A DNA stretch of 64,000 nucleotides from Xanthomonas campestris pv. badrii (GCF_012848175.1 NZ_CP051651.1:3286001-3350000); one strand, 5' to 3'. Positions 1-9,190 are shown, counted from the first letter of the stretch. Translations and numbers: made by a program. The notes: generated by a model from the letters alone, not told the origin.

Positions 1-1
1 G

Positions 2-247
2 CTGGTCGGCGTGCGCCGCCGCCCCGGCCATGCGGTGGTGGAAATCATCGACAGTGGCATCGGCCTGAACCTGGAGCGGCCCGAACAGGTGTTCCAGGCC
101 TTCCGCCAGGCCGACCCGCGCAGCGACGGCCTGGGCATCGGCCTGTGGATCGTGCACCGCACTGCCGAAACGCTGGGCTGCGACGTCAGCGTGCGCCCGC
201 GTTCGGAAGGCGGCACCTGCTTCTCGGTGCGGATTCCGCTGGCCTGA
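2..247 (+). CDS. Sensor histidine kinase, C-terminal ATPase domain (partial, runs in from the left edge)
   Basis: Only the last ~81 residues are in the window. They hold the end of a GHKL (HATPase_c) domain: a G1 box (EIIDSGIGL), an F-box-like FQAFRQAD, and a G2 box (GLGIGLWIV), then a typical final strand ending in IPLA before TGA. This part binds ATP for autophosphorylation of a two-component kinase. The sensor and dimerisation parts lie outside the window, so the signal and partner cannot be read. It could be a simple or a hybrid kinase; no receiver domain follows the ATPase domain here. Confidence 0.85.
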   Translation: MVGVRRRPGHAVVEIIDSGIGLNLERPEQVFQAFRQADPRSDGLGIGLWIVHRTAETLGCDVSVRPRSEGGTCFSVRIPLA

Positions 248-418
248 GGGCTGGCGATTGCGGCTGGCCGGGTCACCGACGCTGATGGGTAGGCGACACC
301 GCCGCGGTGTCAGCGAAGCTGCGCAAGGCAGCATGTAAGCGAGGTTCCTGACGATGGGCGTGATGCCGGCGCCACGTATGGCATGCCTCGCCACACTCCT
401 GGGCGCGCGTGCTCGGGC

Positions 419-457
419 AAAAAAAAGGCGGATCCGGGCTCCCGACCCGGATCCGCC
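419..457 (-). terminator. Rho-independent terminator, leftward
   Basis: A perfect 12-bp stem (GGCGGATCCGGG at 427-438, CCCGGATCCGCC at 446-457) with a 7-base loop is followed, in the minus direction, by eight U (A run at 419-426). No protein gene lies directly upstream on the minus strand, so it may end a small RNA or a transcript from cysB, 700 bases away. Confidence 0.8.
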
Positions 458-830
458 GCCAAACACGCCAGGTCTCTCCCCAGGGACCCGGGTGCGCCAG
501 CCGCGCTGTGCGCAGCCTCGCGCAACAGTGATGCGACAGCGCTAGCAACCCTCAACGACACCCCACTGACCAGACCGGCACCGCGATGTCTGCTCCGCCG
601 GTCCTGCGTCGTCCACCCCTAGACGTCCGAAAGTGTCGCGTCATGGCTGCTATAAGGGTTTACGACAGCGCCGCGGCCAACTTGATGCATGCCAACGACA
701 TCAGCGCAGGCGCCCCTGACACCTGTAGGGAGAATCACTGACAGCGCGCATTCCGGTGCGGCCCAAAAGCGCTGTAGTGCCTTGATTCGAATCGACTTTC
801 CTGACGGGAATTCGCTGTGCACTGCAGCAT

Positions 831-879
831 GGATTCGGGATTCGGGATTCGGGATTCGGGATTCGGGATTCGGGAATCG
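831..879. repeat. Tandem 7-bp repeat, seven units
   Basis: Six perfect GGATTCG units are followed by one GGAATCG. The same unit recurs, inverted, at 985-1041 and again at 7360-7457 and 51816-51983. It lies in non-coding DNA. Confidence 0.95.
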
Positions 880-984
880 TAAGTGCGTGGCGTCTGATTT
901 TTTGCGGCGTGGCGTGATGGGCTTTGTTACTGGTTCTGCTTCCAGCTTCCAGCTACCCGTGTCTTGGCTCTAGCCCACGCCTCC

Positions 985-1041
985 CGAATCCCGAATCCCG
1001 AATCCCGAATCCCCATTCCCCATTCCCCATTCCCCATTCCC
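985..1041. repeat. Inverted counterpart of the 7-bp repeat
   Basis: Four CGAATCC units (985-1012) are followed by about four CCATTCC units. This is the reverse complement of the block at 831-879, so the pair could fold into a long imperfect hairpin around a 105-base spacer. Confidence 0.93.
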
Positions 1042-1162
1042 GAGTCAGTAGCGCGTGCTCGCCACCGTCCAGGCTGGCCGACAGTTGCAGGGACATGCGC
1101 CACTGGGCTCGGGCAGCCACAACCGGCTCCACGGCAGACGCAGGGGGCGCTCATCGCCTCGC

Positions 1163-2146
1163 TCAGCTGGTGATGGTCTGGGTCAGCGATTCCCAGGTCG
1201 GCGGCAGCGGCCAGTTCGGTGCCTGGTTGCCATCCAGCACGCGGCGCAGGTCGCGCTTGTCGATCTGCGGAGCGAGCACATGCACCAGGTCCAGCGCGTA
1301 GTCGCGCAGCACCCGGTCGCGCGGCAGCACCGCCCAGGCGATGCACTCGGCGATCGGTGCAGGTGCCGGCCAGGCGCGCAGATCGTCGTCGTAGGCGCTG
1401 ACCGCCATTTCCGCCACCAACCCCACGCCCAGCCCGGCGCGGACGTAGGTCTTGATCAGATCGGCATCCAGCGCGGTCAGCGCGATGCTGGGCTCCAATC
1501 CCACCTGCGCGAACGCCCGCTGCAGCGACGAGCCCGGCCGGGTGGAGGACTCGTAGCTGATCAGCGGATGTTCGGACAGCGCCTGCATGTCCGGTGCCAG
1601 CTTCGGCTGATCCAGCGCGTGTCCGCGCGGCACCACCACCAGCCGCCGCCAGCGATACAGCGGCACCGCGATCCCGGCACTGGGTTCGCCGCCTGCCGTG
1701 CTGACCACCGCGATATCCGCATCGCCCTGGCTGAGCAGGTCCAGCGCCGCGCTTTCGGCCGCCTGCTGCAGGTGCACGCTGACCTGCGGGTAGGCATGCT
1801 TGATCTGCGCCACCGCAGGCGGCAGCACGAAGCGCGCCTGGGTGTGGGTGGTGGTCAGGGTCAGCTGCCCCTGGCTTTCGCGGCGCTGGTTGGCGGCGTA
1901 GGTCCGGATGTTGTTGGCTTCCGACAGCACCGCGCGCGCGCGCTCGATCACTTCCACCCCGGCCGGCGTCACCGCATCCAGGCTGCGCCCCTTGCGCACG
2001 AACAACAGGAAGCCCAGTTCGTCCTCCAGCTGCTTGAGCTGCTTGGACAGACCCGGCTGGGTGGCATGCACCCGCGCGGCGGCCAGCGTGATGTTCAGCT
2101 CGGCATCGGCAATGGCGACCAGATAACGAAGTTGAGTCAGCGTCAT
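1163..2146 (-). CDS. cysB: LysR-type regulator CysB
   Basis: 327 residues, close to the ~324 of E. coli CysB. The N-terminal helix-turn-helix begins [20 protein letters not shown] and contains the CysB-typical [18 protein letters not shown]. The rest is the periplasmic-binding-protein-like effector domain. CysB activates sulfate assimilation and cysteine synthesis genes, with N-acetylserine as inducer in enterobacteria. The gene is divergent from cysG-cysK, which suits local control of that pair. The frame is open 11 codons further upstream, but the family starts at this ATG. Confidence 0.93.
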   Translation of the reverse strand: MTLTQLRYLVAIADAELNITLAAARVHATQPGLSKQLKQLEDELGFLLFVRKGRSLDAVTPAGVEVIERARAVLSEANNIRTYAANQRRESQGQLTLTTTHTQARFVLPPAVAQIKHAYPQVSVHLQQAAESAALDLLSQGDADIAVVSTAGGEPSAGIAVPLYRWRRLVVVPRGHALDQPKLAPDMQALSEHPLISYESSTRPGSSLQRAFAQVGLEPSIALTALDADLIKTYVRAGLGVGLVAEMAVSAYDDDLRAWPAPAPIAECIAWAVLPRDRVLRDYALDLVHVLAPQIDKRDLRRVLDGNQAPNWPLPPTWESLTQTITS

Positions 2147-2309
2147 GGGCTCATATCCAGAAAAAGCGCGAGGCGCCACAAGGACGTCGACTGTAGAGGA
2201 GTTCTGCGGGCCAGCTTATAACCGAACGCTATTTTCAGGGTGTATGAAGTCATTTCCGACGGCTATATGCCGGCGGTACGGTCTGGCCCTCCCTTTCGAT
2301 CCCTTCACC
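2147..2309. promoter_or_regulatory. Divergent cysB/cysG promoter region
   Basis: The 163-base space between the two divergent starts must hold both promoters. An AT-rich patch at about 2214-2238 (centred on TTATAACCGAACGCTATTTT) is the least GC-rich part and contains an imperfect ATA...TAT symmetry of the kind LysR proteins bind. That is a guess at the CysB site; no consensus match is claimed. Confidence 0.4.
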
Positions 2310-3509
2310 GTGACTGCTGCGTTTCCGCTCCTTGCCGACCTGCGTGGCCGTGCCGTCCTGGTGGTCGGCGGCGGCGCCGCGGCCGAGCGCGCCACTGCCG
2401 CGCTGTTGCAGGCAGGCGCGCTGCCTCTGGTCGGCGCCCCGGCGCTGACCCCGCAACTGCAGCAGTGGGCCCAGGCCGGAGACCTGCGTTGGCTGGCCGG
2501 GCGTTTCGACCCCGCATGGCTGGCACTGCCCGACGCGCCGCTGTGGCTGACCATCGCCGCCAGCGACATCCCCCAGCTCAACGATGCCCTGCGCACTGCC
2601 GCCGGTGCCCACCGCCTGCTGACCCATAGCCCCACGCCCGCCATCGCCCCAGCTGCGCCCTCCCCCACGCAGCATGCGCGCGTCGCTCCGCTGTCCCCCG
2701 GCAGCGTGACCCTGGTGGGCGCAGGCCCCGGCGACCCCGGCCTGCTCACCCGGCATGCGCTGCGCGCACTGCGGCAGGCCGAGGTGGTGCTGCACGACCG
2801 CCTGGTCAGCCCGCAGATCCTGCGCCTGGCCCGCAGTGACGCGCTGCTGGTGGAAGTGGGCAAGTCCGCGCAGGGTCACAGCACGCGCCAGGAGCAGATC
2901 CACGCGTTGATGCTCGAGCATGCGCGCGCCGGCCGCCGGGTGGTGCGCCTGAAGGGCGGCGACGCGTTCGTGTTCGGCCGCGGCGGCGAAGAGCTGGAAT
3001 TCCTGCATGCGCACGGCATCGGCTTCCAGGTCATCCCCGGCATCACCGCCGCACTGGCCTGCGCGGCCTACGCCGGCATCCCGCTCACCCATCGCGACCA
3101 TGCGCAATCGCTGCGGCTGATCACCGCACATTGCAAGGACTCGCTGGACACCCTGGACTGGCAGGCGCTGGGCCAGGAACGGCAGACCCTGGCCTTCTAC
3201 ATGGGCGTGGCGGGTCTGGAGGGCATCCAGCAGCGGCTGCTGCAGGCCGGCCGCGCGCCCGCCACCCCGTTTGCGCTGGTGGAAAACGGCTCGCGCCCGC
3301 AGCAGCGCGTCGTCACCGGTACGCTGGCCGCGCTGGCCGCCACCGCCCAGTTGCACGCCGTGCGCGCCCCAGCGCTGTTGATCCTGGGCGAGGTGGCGGC
3401 ACTGGCGCAGACGCTGCACTGGTTCGGCGCTGGGCCGCTGGGCGCGCCACCGGCCCCGCACTCACCCATCGCAACGCCGCACTCGACCACACTCGCCCAC
3501 GCAGCCTGA
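2310..3509 (+). CDS. cysG: Shortened siroheme synthase CysG (uroporphyrinogen-III C-methyltransferase with a reduced N-terminal module)
   Basis: About 399 residues against 457 in E. coli CysG. Residues 1-110 form the NAD-binding Rossmann part ([13 protein letters not shown]). A Pro/Ala-rich linker of ~25 residues follows. From about residue 130 there is a complete SAM-dependent uroporphyrinogen-III methyltransferase ([49 protein letters not shown]). The helical dimerisation/ferrochelatase part of the N-terminal module is absent, and the NVVD segment carrying the catalytic Asp of E. coli CysG has no counterpart. Methyltransferase activity looks intact; the oxidation/iron-insertion half may not be. 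The GTG start gives the usual [10 protein letters not shown] beginning; an in-frame ATG at 2244 is an alternative. Confidence 0.85.
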   Translation: MTAAFPLLADLRGRAVLVVGGGAAAERATAALLQAGALPLVGAPALTPQLQQWAQAGDLRWLAGRFDPAWLALPDAPLWLTIAASDIPQLNDALRTAAGAHRLLTHSPTPAIAPAAPSPTQHARVAPLSPGSVTLVGAGPGDPGLLTRHALRALRQAEVVLHDRLVSPQILRLARSDALLVEVGKSAQGHSTRQEQIHALMLEHARAGRRVVRLKGGDAFVFGRGGEELEFLHAHGIGFQVIPGITAALACAAYAGIPLTHRDHAQSLRLITAHCKDSLDTLDWQALGQERQTLAFYMGVAGLEGIQQRLLQAGRAPATPFALVENGSRPQQRVVTGTLAALAATAQLHAVRAPALLILGEVAALAQTLHWFGAGPLGAPPAPHSPIATPHSTTLAHAA

Positions 3510-3525
3510 TTCCGACGGAGACCCC

Positions 3526-4485
3526 ATGGCCCTGTACGACAACATCCTCGACACCATCGGCCGCACCCCGGTGGTCAAACTCAACCGCCTCGCACCGGAC
3601 CACGTCTCGCTCTACGTCAAGGTCGAATCGTTCAATCCCGGCGGTTCGGTCAAGGACCGCCTGGCACTGGCGATCATCCTCGACGCCGAGCAGCGCGGCC
3701 TGCTCAAGCCCGGCGACACCATCGTGGAAGCCACCTCCGGCAACACCGGCGTGGCATTGGCCATGGTGGCCGCCGCGCGTGGCTACAAGTTCGTCGCCAC
3801 CATGGTGGAAACCTTCTCCATCGAGCGCCGCAAGCTGATGCGCGCCTACGGCGCCAAGGTGATCCTGACCCCGGCGGCCGAGCGCGGCAGCGGCATGGTG
3901 CGCAAGGCCAAGGAGCTGGCCGAACAGCACGGCTGGTTCCTGGCCAGCCAGTTCGCCAACCCCGCCAACCCGGCCTACCACCGCAACACCACCGCCGCCG
4001 AGATCCTGCGCGACTTCGCCGGCCACCGGCTGGACCACTTCGTCACCGGCTGGGGTACCGGCGGCACCCTCACCGGCGTGGGCGAAGTGCTGCGCGTGGC
4101 GCGGCCGGACGTGCGCATCACCGCCACCGAGCCGGCCGGCGCCGCCTTGCTGCAGGGCCAGGACTGGAAGCCGCACAAGATCCAGGGCTGGACCCCGGAC
4201 TTCGTCCCCGAGGTGCTCAACCGCGAGGTCGCGCACGAGGTGCTGAGCGTGGAGGACACCGACGCCATTACCATCGCTCGCCGCCTGGCCGCGGAGGAAG
4301 GCATCTTCACCGGTATTTCCGGCGGCGGCACGGTCGCCACGGCGCTGCGCGTGGCCGAGAGCGCCGCACCGGGCGCGGTGATCCTGGCGATGCTGCCGGA
4401 CACCGGCGAGCGCTACTTCTCCACCCCCCTGTTCGCCGACATCAACGAAGGCTCGGACGACGACTGGCTGGCAGGCCTGCCCTGA
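3526..4485 (+). CDS. cysK: Cysteine synthase (O-acetylserine sulfhydrylase A)
   Basis: 319 residues, fold type II PLP enzyme. It makes cysteine from O-acetylserine and sulfide. Visible are the PLP lysine motif GGSVKDR (near residue 44), the substrate loop TSGNTG, the phosphate-binding GTGGTLTG and the C-terminal PDTGERYFSTPLF. It begins 16 bases after cysG with a good ribosome-binding site (GACGGAGA), so the two genes form an operon that supplies sulfite-reductase cofactor and fixes the sulfide. The motifs fit CysK better than CysM, but KIQGW replaces the usual KIQGIG stretch. Confidence 0.93.
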   Translation: MALYDNILDTIGRTPVVKLNRLAPDHVSLYVKVESFNPGGSVKDRLALAIILDAEQRGLLKPGDTIVEATSGNTGVALAMVAAARGYKFVATMVETFSIERRKLMRAYGAKVILTPAAERGSGMVRKAKELAEQHGWFLASQFANPANPAYHRNTTAAEILRDFAGHRLDHFVTGWGTGGTLTGVGEVLRVARPDVRITATEPAGAALLQGQDWKPHKIQGWTPDFVPEVLNREVAHEVLSVEDTDAITIARRLAAEEGIFTGISGGGTVATALRVAESAAPGAVILAMLPDTGERYFSTPLFADINEGSDDDWLAGLP

Positions 4486-4837
4486 GGAGATTCCGCCCGG
4501 GACCGGGACCGGGGACACGTAAAGGCGGGCTCTGCGGCGAGCGGGCGGTTACAACAGCTGGTGGTTGATAGCAGGCTGTCTTACGGCGACGCTGGAGCCT
4601 ACCGGGCCAGGGCCTGAAAAGGCGGGCCCTGCAGTGAGCGATCCGTTGGCTGCGACGGCCGACCATCTCCTGATGCGTAAACCCCGCCCGTCCGGTCGCA
4701 GCGGCAGGTCTCGATACTCCGACTTCTGCTTCGCTTTACGGGTCCCCGGTCCCCGATCCCCAGTCCGGGCTCTCCCCCACCTCCCGCCTCCGTCAAGGAA
4801 ACGTTAGGATGACGGCCGTGATGTGGGGAGAACCGTG
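4486..4837. other. Intergenic, no gene seen; weak duplicated motif
   Basis: About 350 bases without a credible gene. Two diverged copies of a ~22-base GGCGGGCYCTGCRGYGAGCG motif lie at about 4525 and 4620, about 95 bases apart. No clear terminator for cysK is visible. Confidence 0.4.
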
Positions 4838-5344
4838 GTGAGCAACCGGCCGTATGGACACAGCGACACCCGCACTGCGCGGGCGCCATGGCTGGTGAAG
4901 ATGACCTCGCCCGTGCACTTTGCGCTGGCGCTGGGTGTCGGCGGATGGCTGCAGGACGCATTGGCGCTGCCACTGCCGGCACCAACGCTCCTGGCCTGGA
5001 TCCAACTGGCCGGCGGCATGCTCGCCGTTCTGGGGCTGGCGTTGGCGCTGAGCTGTTTCGTGCTGTTCGCACGTCGCCGTACCACCATCATGCCCAGCGG
5101 CCACCCGTCGCGGCTGGTGCTGGACGGCCCCTATCGCTTCACCCGCAACCCCATGTACCTGGCGCTGGTACTGAGCTATGTCGGCCTGTGCCTGCAGCTT
5201 GGGCTGCCATGGGCCGTGCTGTTGCTGCCGCTGCCCTGGGTGGCCCTGCAGGGCTACGTCATCCCGTTCGAAGAAGCGCGCCTGCGCGCCGAATTCGGCC
5301 GTCACTACAGCGATTACTGCGAACGCGTCAGACGCTGGCTGTAA
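4838..5344 (+). CDS. Membrane methyltransferase of the isoprenylcysteine/phospholipid methyltransferase type
   Basis: About 168 residues with four hydrophobic segments. The C-terminal half has the PEMT/ICMT pattern: LVLDGPYRFTRNPMYLAL, then FEEARLRAEFGRHYSDYCERVRRW. Family members use S-adenosylmethionine at the membrane; the substrate is unknown for most bacterial ones. The start is one of two adjacent GTG codons (4835 or 4838) after GGGGAG; 4838 gives the better spacing. It appears to be transcribed alone. Confidence 0.75.
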   Translation: MSNRPYGHSDTRTARAPWLVKMTSPVHFALALGVGGWLQDALALPLPAPTLLAWIQLAGGMLAVLGLALALSCFVLFARRRTTIMPSGHPSRLVLDGPYRFTRNPMYLALVLSYVGLCLQLGLPWAVLLLPLPWVALQGYVIPFEEARLRAEFGRHYSDYCERVRRWL

Positions 5345-5528
5345 CCAACCGGCGCCGCGCCTTCGACCTGACGCACCGGCTGCGTTGCCGCAGATCCATT
5401 GGTCTGCCGGACGGTTGGATGCACAGCGGCCGCGTCGCAAACCGTGAGATGAATGGTCACTAGCGTGGAGGCCCGCGACGCCTGCACCCATCACGCGTTC
5501 ATCATTCAAATCCCATAACTATCGCGCC

Positions 5529-6068
5529 ATGAGAATCGAAGTCTGGCAAGGCGACATCACCGAACTCGACGTTGACGTCATCGTCAACGCCGCCAACGAA
5601 TCACTGCTTGGCGGTGGCGGCGTCGATGGCGCCATCCATCGCGCAGCCGGTCCACGCTTGCTGCAGGCCTGCGAAGCACTGCCACAGGTGCGCCCGGGCG
5701 TGCGCTGCCCCACCGGCGAAATCCGCGTCACCGACGGCTTCGACCTGAAAGCCCGCCACGTGTTTCATACGGTGGGCCCGGTGTGGCGCGACGGCAAGCA
5801 CAACGAGCCCGAACAGCTGGCCAACTGCTACTGGCAGTCATTGAAGCTGGCCGAGCAGATGATGCTGCATTCGATCGCATTCCCCGCGATCAGCTGTGGC
5901 ATCTACGGCTATCCGTTGTACCAGGCCGCACGCATCGCCGTGACCGAAACGCGCGACTGGCAACGCTCGCACAAGGTGCCCAAGCACATCGTGCTGGTGG
6001 CCTACAACGAGGCGACCTACAAGGCGTATCAGCAGGCGCTGGCAACGCAGGAAACGGCCGCCGCCTGA
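5529..6068 (+). CDS. Macrodomain protein, O-acetyl-ADP-ribose deacetylase type
   Basis: 179 residues, a single macrodomain. The family hydrolyses O-acetyl-ADP-ribose or removes ADP-ribose from proteins. The signature parts are visible: GDITELDVDVIVNAANESLLGGGGVDGAIH (in pieces: NAANESLLGGGGVDGAIH carries the catalytic loop), PTGEIRVT, and the second ligand loop AFPAISCGIYGYP. Length and motifs match YmdB/MacroD-type enzymes. It stands alone between unrelated genes, so its physiological substrate cannot be inferred. Confidence 0.9.
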   Translation: MRIEVWQGDITELDVDVIVNAANESLLGGGGVDGAIHRAAGPRLLQACEALPQVRPGVRCPTGEIRVTDGFDLKARHVFHTVGPVWRDGKHNEPEQLANCYWQSLKLAEQMMLHSIAFPAISCGIYGYPLYQAARIAVTETRDWQRSHKVPKHIVLVAYNEATYKAYQQALATQETAAA

Positions 6069-6156
6069 TCGCTGCACCGGGTGCAGGCCGCAATGACGAG
6101 CACGGCAAGGCGCTCGCACCTCGGCGCAACAAACCACCGCAACGACACGCAACAAA

Positions 6157-6180
6157 AACGCCGGCATCGCTGCCGGCGTT
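6157..6180 (-). terminator. Terminator of fda
   Basis: A 10-bp stem (AACGCCGGCA / TGCCGGCGTT) around TCGC. On the minus strand it is followed by five U (A run at 6154-6158). It ends the fda transcript and may also serve the converging macrodomain gene. Confidence 0.8.
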
Positions 6181-6223
6181 CTGGTCTTGCAGGCGATGCC
6201 GACTTGCGGCCGCGATCAACTCA

Positions 6224-7228
6224 TCAGCCCTTCCACTTGCCCAGCGCGGCCAGGCCGTTTTCCTTGGCGCGCTCATAGATGACCTGCTGCGCCTTGGCGT
6301 AGTTGCCGGTCATGTCCTGGGACCACAGCTTCAACGCCGCCTGCTGCATCGCGCGGCCGTAGGAGAAGCTCAACGGCCACGGCAGGTTGCCCAGCTGGTG
6401 CATTTCGTTGAGATGGGCGGTGGACTGCTCGTCGGTCTGGCCGCCGGACAGGAACACGATGCCCGGCAGGATCGCCGGCACGGTGGACTTCAGGCACATC
6501 ACGGTGGACTCGGCCACCTCTTCGATGCTGGCCTGCTCTTCGCAGCTCTTGCCGGAAATGACCATCGAGGCCTTCAGGATGGTGCCTTCCAGCACGACGT
6601 TCTGCTCGTACAGCGCACCGAACAGCGAGCGCAGCGTGGCTTCGGTGACTTCGTAGCAGGTCTCGATGTCGTGGCTGCCATCCATGATGACCTCCGGCTC
6701 GACCATCGGCACCAGGCCCTGCTCCTGGCACAGCGCGGCATAACGCGCCAGCGCATGCGAGTTGGCCTCGATGCAGGTACCGGACGGAATGTCTTCGCCG
6801 ATGTTGATGACCGCACGCCACTTGGCGAAGCGCGCGCCCAGCGTGTAGTACTCCTCCAGACGCGCACGCAGGCCGTCCAGACCTTCGGTCACCAGCTCGC
6901 CCGGCATGCCGGCCAGCGGCTGCGCGCCCTTGTCGACCTTGATGCCCGGGATGATGCCGTGCTCGGTCATGTACTTGGCGAACGGCACGCCGTCCTTGGT
7001 CTTCTGACGGATGGTCTCGTCGAACAGGATGGCGCCGGAGATGTAGTCGCTCAGCTTGGGCGTGGTGAGCAGCAATTCGCGATAGGCGCGACGGTTTTCT
7101 TCGATGTTCTCGATGCCGACGCTGGCAAAACGCTTTGCGATCGTGCTGGTCGACTCGTCGATGGCGATGATGCCCTTGCCCGGGGCGACCATGGCCTGGG
7201 CGGTTTCGGCAAGCTGTTCGATGCTCAT
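6224..7228 (-). CDS. fda: Fructose-bisphosphate aldolase, class I
   Basis: 334 residues. It is the Schiff-base aldolase related to eukaryotic enzymes, as shown by AIDESTSTIAKRF near the start and the lysine motif EGTILKASMV. It reversibly cleaves fructose-1,6-bisphosphate in glycolysis and gluconeogenesis. The start at MSIEQLAE follows AGGAAC at proper spacing; the frame is open 19 codons further upstream. It is one of five central carbon genes in the window on the minus strand. Confidence 0.95.
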   Translation of the reverse strand: MSIEQLAETAQAMVAPGKGIIAIDESTSTIAKRFASVGIENIEENRRAYRELLLTTPKLSDYISGAILFDETIRQKTKDGVPFAKYMTEHGIIPGIKVDKGAQPLAGMPGELVTEGLDGLRARLEEYYTLGARFAKWRAVINIGEDIPSGTCIEANSHALARYAALCQEQGLVPMVEPEVIMDGSHDIETCYEVTEATLRSLFGALYEQNVVLEGTILKASMVISGKSCEEQASIEEVAESTVMCLKSTVPAILPGIVFLSGGQTDEQSTAHLNEMHQLGNLPWPLSFSYGRAMQQAALKLWSQDMTGNYAKAQQVIYERAKENGLAALGKWKG

Positions 7229-7359
7229 GTAGTTCCTGTGGCAGCTGCGGGGGAGAACGAAAGTATAGCGACGAAAGTCGTACACATTCCTTCACGGAAT
7301 GCCTGCAACCGATTACACATTGCCTGCGTGACAGGATGTGTGGCGCGGCTCGCATCGCG

Positions 7360-7457
7360 GGATTCGGGATTCGGGATTCGGGATTCGGGATTCGGGATTC
7401 GGGATTCGGGATTCGGGATTCGGGAATCGGGAATCGGGAATCGGGAATCGGGAATCG
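7360..7457. repeat. Tandem 7-bp repeat, 14 units
   Basis: Nine perfect GGATTCG units (7360-7422) are followed directly by five perfect GGAATCG units (7423-7457). The sharp boundary between the two unit types suggests each block expanded separately. Confidence 0.96.
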
Positions 7458-7645
7458 TCAGAGCTGAGCATGAGGTGCAGCTCGTTGCTCACAGTGCTGA
7501 TGCATTGCTTACATGACGTGGCAGGCTTTGCCTTGTGAAACATGTGGCGCGTCATACCAGCGCCGTTGCGGCAGCGCGGTGGCGATGGTGCGCTGGCTGC
7601 GCATTCGCAAGATCCGGCCATTGCCAGACCGGTATCTCCACACGG

Positions 7646-7675
7646 CACAACGGCGGCCCTGGGGCCGCCGTTGTG
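7646..7675 (-). terminator. Hairpin downstream of pyk, probable terminator
   Basis: A 14-bp perfect stem (CACAACGGCGGCCC / GGGCCGCCGTTGTG) lies about 50 bases after the pyk stop. There is no U run, so termination here would be atypical. Confidence 0.5.
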
Positions 7676-7723
7676 TGTCGCGTCGTCCGGCTCAGGGCAT
7701 GCGCCCGATGCCGTCGACAGGGA

Positions 7724-9190
7724 TTACAGCTCGCCCAGACCGGTGGCGCGGCCGTCTTCGCCCACTTCCAGCAGGCGCAGCGTGTTGGTGGCGCCGTGCA
7801 TTTCCATGTGCTCGCCGCTGGTGAACACCACGCGGTCGCCGGGGCCCATGCGCTCGTTTTCCACCAGCAGGCGGATCGCAGCGCGCGCCGCTTCGCGCGG
7901 GGTCAGGCCGCGGCTGTCGAAGCTGATCGGGAACACGCCACGCATCATCGCCATCTGGCGGCGCGCGCCGTCATGACGGGTGAAGGCGTAGATCGGCATG
8001 TTGGAGCGGAAGCGCGACAAAAAGCGCGGGGTGCCGCCGGATTCGGTCAACGCCACCACGCCGCCCAGGCCGATGTGCTCGGACAGGAACATGGTCGCCA
8101 TCGCGATGGCCTGGTCGGCACGCTGCAGGTTGCGTTGCGCCGCTTCGAAGTCGGTGTCGAACTCGAACTGGTGCTCGGCACCCAGGCAGATACGCGCCAT
8201 CGCTTCCACCGCGCGCACCGGGTAGGCACCGGCGGCGGTTTCGGCCGACAGCATCACCGCGTCGGTGCCGTCGATGACCGCGTTGGCCACGTCCAGCACT
8301 TCGGCGCGGGTCGGGATCGGGCTTTCCACCATCGACTGCAGCATCTGCGTGGCGGTGATCACCACCTTGTTCTGCGCCAGCGACTCCTTGATGATCTTCT
8401 TCTGCAGGCCCGGCAATTCGGCATCGCCGATTTCCACGCCCAGATCGCCGCGTGCCACCATCACCACATCGGAGGCTTCGACGATCTCGACCAGGTTCTC
8501 GATCGCTTCGGTGCGCTCGATCTTGGACACCAGCTGTGCATCGCAGCCGTGCTGCTGGGCGATCTGACGCGCGTCGTGCATGTCCTGCGCATTGCGGCAG
8601 AACGACACCGCGATGAAGTCCACGCCGATCTTGGCGACGATGCCGATCAGTTCCTTGTCGCGCTCGGTCAACGCGCCCAGCGACAAACCGCCGCCCTGCT
8701 TGTTGAGACCCTTGCGGTCGGACAGCACGCCATCGTTCAACACCTTGGTGACGATGCGCTCGCCCTGCACGTCGGTCACCTGCAACTGCATCAGGCCATC
8801 GTCGAGCAGCAGCACGTCGCCGGCGGTGACGTCCTGCGGCAGGCCGAGGTAGCTCACGCCCACCTGCTGCTGATCGCCGGCCGGCGCATTGGCATCGGCC
8901 ACCAGGTCGAAACGCTCGCCCATGGCAAGCTTGATCTTGCCTTCGGCAAAGCGTTCGATACGGATCTTCGGGCCCGGCAGGTCGGCCAGGATGCCGACTT
9001 CGGCACCGACGCGGGCGGCAGCGGCGCGTACTTCCGCAGCACGCTTGGCCTGGCCGGACGGGTCGCCATGGCTGAAGTTGAGGCGCACCACGTTGACGCC
9101 CGCCTTGAACAGCGCATCCAGCACACCGGGCGCATCCGTTGCCGGTCCGAGGGTGGCGAGGATCTTGGTGCGGCGTTGACGTTCTTTCAT
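7724..9190 (-). CDS. pyk: Pyruvate kinase
   Basis: 488 residues. It converts phosphoenolpyruvate and ADP to pyruvate and ATP. Visible are the N-terminal TKILATLGPATDAPG, the metal/substrate motif MVARGDLGVEIG, and the regulatory C-terminal domain. The start MKERQRRTK follows a strong GGAGG (revealed by ggaggccatc before the ATG). The frame continues 30 codons upstream, but that stretch is not pyruvate-kinase-like. It lies between fda and pgk on the same strand. Confidence 0.95.
   Translation of the reverse strand: MKERQRRTKILATLGPATDAPGVLDALFKAGVNVVRLNFSHGDPSGQAKRAAEVRAAAARVGAEVGILADLPGPKIRIERFAEGKIKLAMGERFDLVADANAPAGDQQQVGVSYLGLPQDVTAGDVLLLDDGLMQLQVTDVQGERIVTKVLNDGVLSDRKGLNKQGGGLSLGALTERDKELIGIVAKIGVDFIAVSFCRNAQDMHDARQIAQQHGCDAQLVSKIERTEAIENLVEIVEASDVVMVARGDLGVEIGDAELPGLQKKIIKESLAQNKVVITATQMLQSMVESPIPTRAEVLDVANAVIDGTDAVMLSAETAAGAYPVRAVEAMARICLGAEHQFEFDTDFEAAQRNLQRADQAIAMATMFLSEHIGLGGVVALTESGGTPRFLSRFRSNMPIYAFTRHDGARRQMAMMRGVFPISFDSRGLTPREAARAAIRLLVENERMGPGDRVVFTSGEHMEMHGATNTLRLLEVGEDGRATGLGEL

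Larger units (their letters stand above)
248..1162. other. Gene-free stretch with a minus-strand terminator and two 7-bp repeat blocks
   Basis: No open frame here has a credible start, ribosome-binding site or protein-like composition. The stretch contains a strong Rho-independent terminator reading leftward (419-457) and, at 831-879 and 985-1041, two blocks of 7-bp repeats in opposite orientation. The terminator has no protein gene in front of it, so a small RNA transcribed leftward from around 620 is possible. The region next to cysB (about 1045-1162) shows no obvious signal. Confidence 0.6.
7229..7723. other. Intergenic fda/pyk with long 7-bp repeat and a hairpin
   Basis: About 495 bases with no gene. 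It contains the 14-unit 7-bp repeat (7360-7457) and a GC-rich hairpin (7646-7675) at the 3' end of pyk. A moderately AT-rich piece at 7255-7320 is the likely fda promoter. Confidence 0.6.

Noticed and set aside
1055..2221. A 388-residue plus-strand frame opposite cysB
   Set aside because: Antisense shadow; the composition is low-complexity (His/Gln/Arg) and cysB on the other strand is unmistakable.
4486..4837. A small gene downstream of cysK
   Set aside because: Frames of ~75-80 codons exist on both strands, but they are Arg/Pro-rich without ribosome-binding sites.
7360..7457. CRISPR-like look of the 7-bp repeat array
   Set aside because: The units are directly adjacent with no spacers, so it is a simple tandem repeat. 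No cas genes are present.
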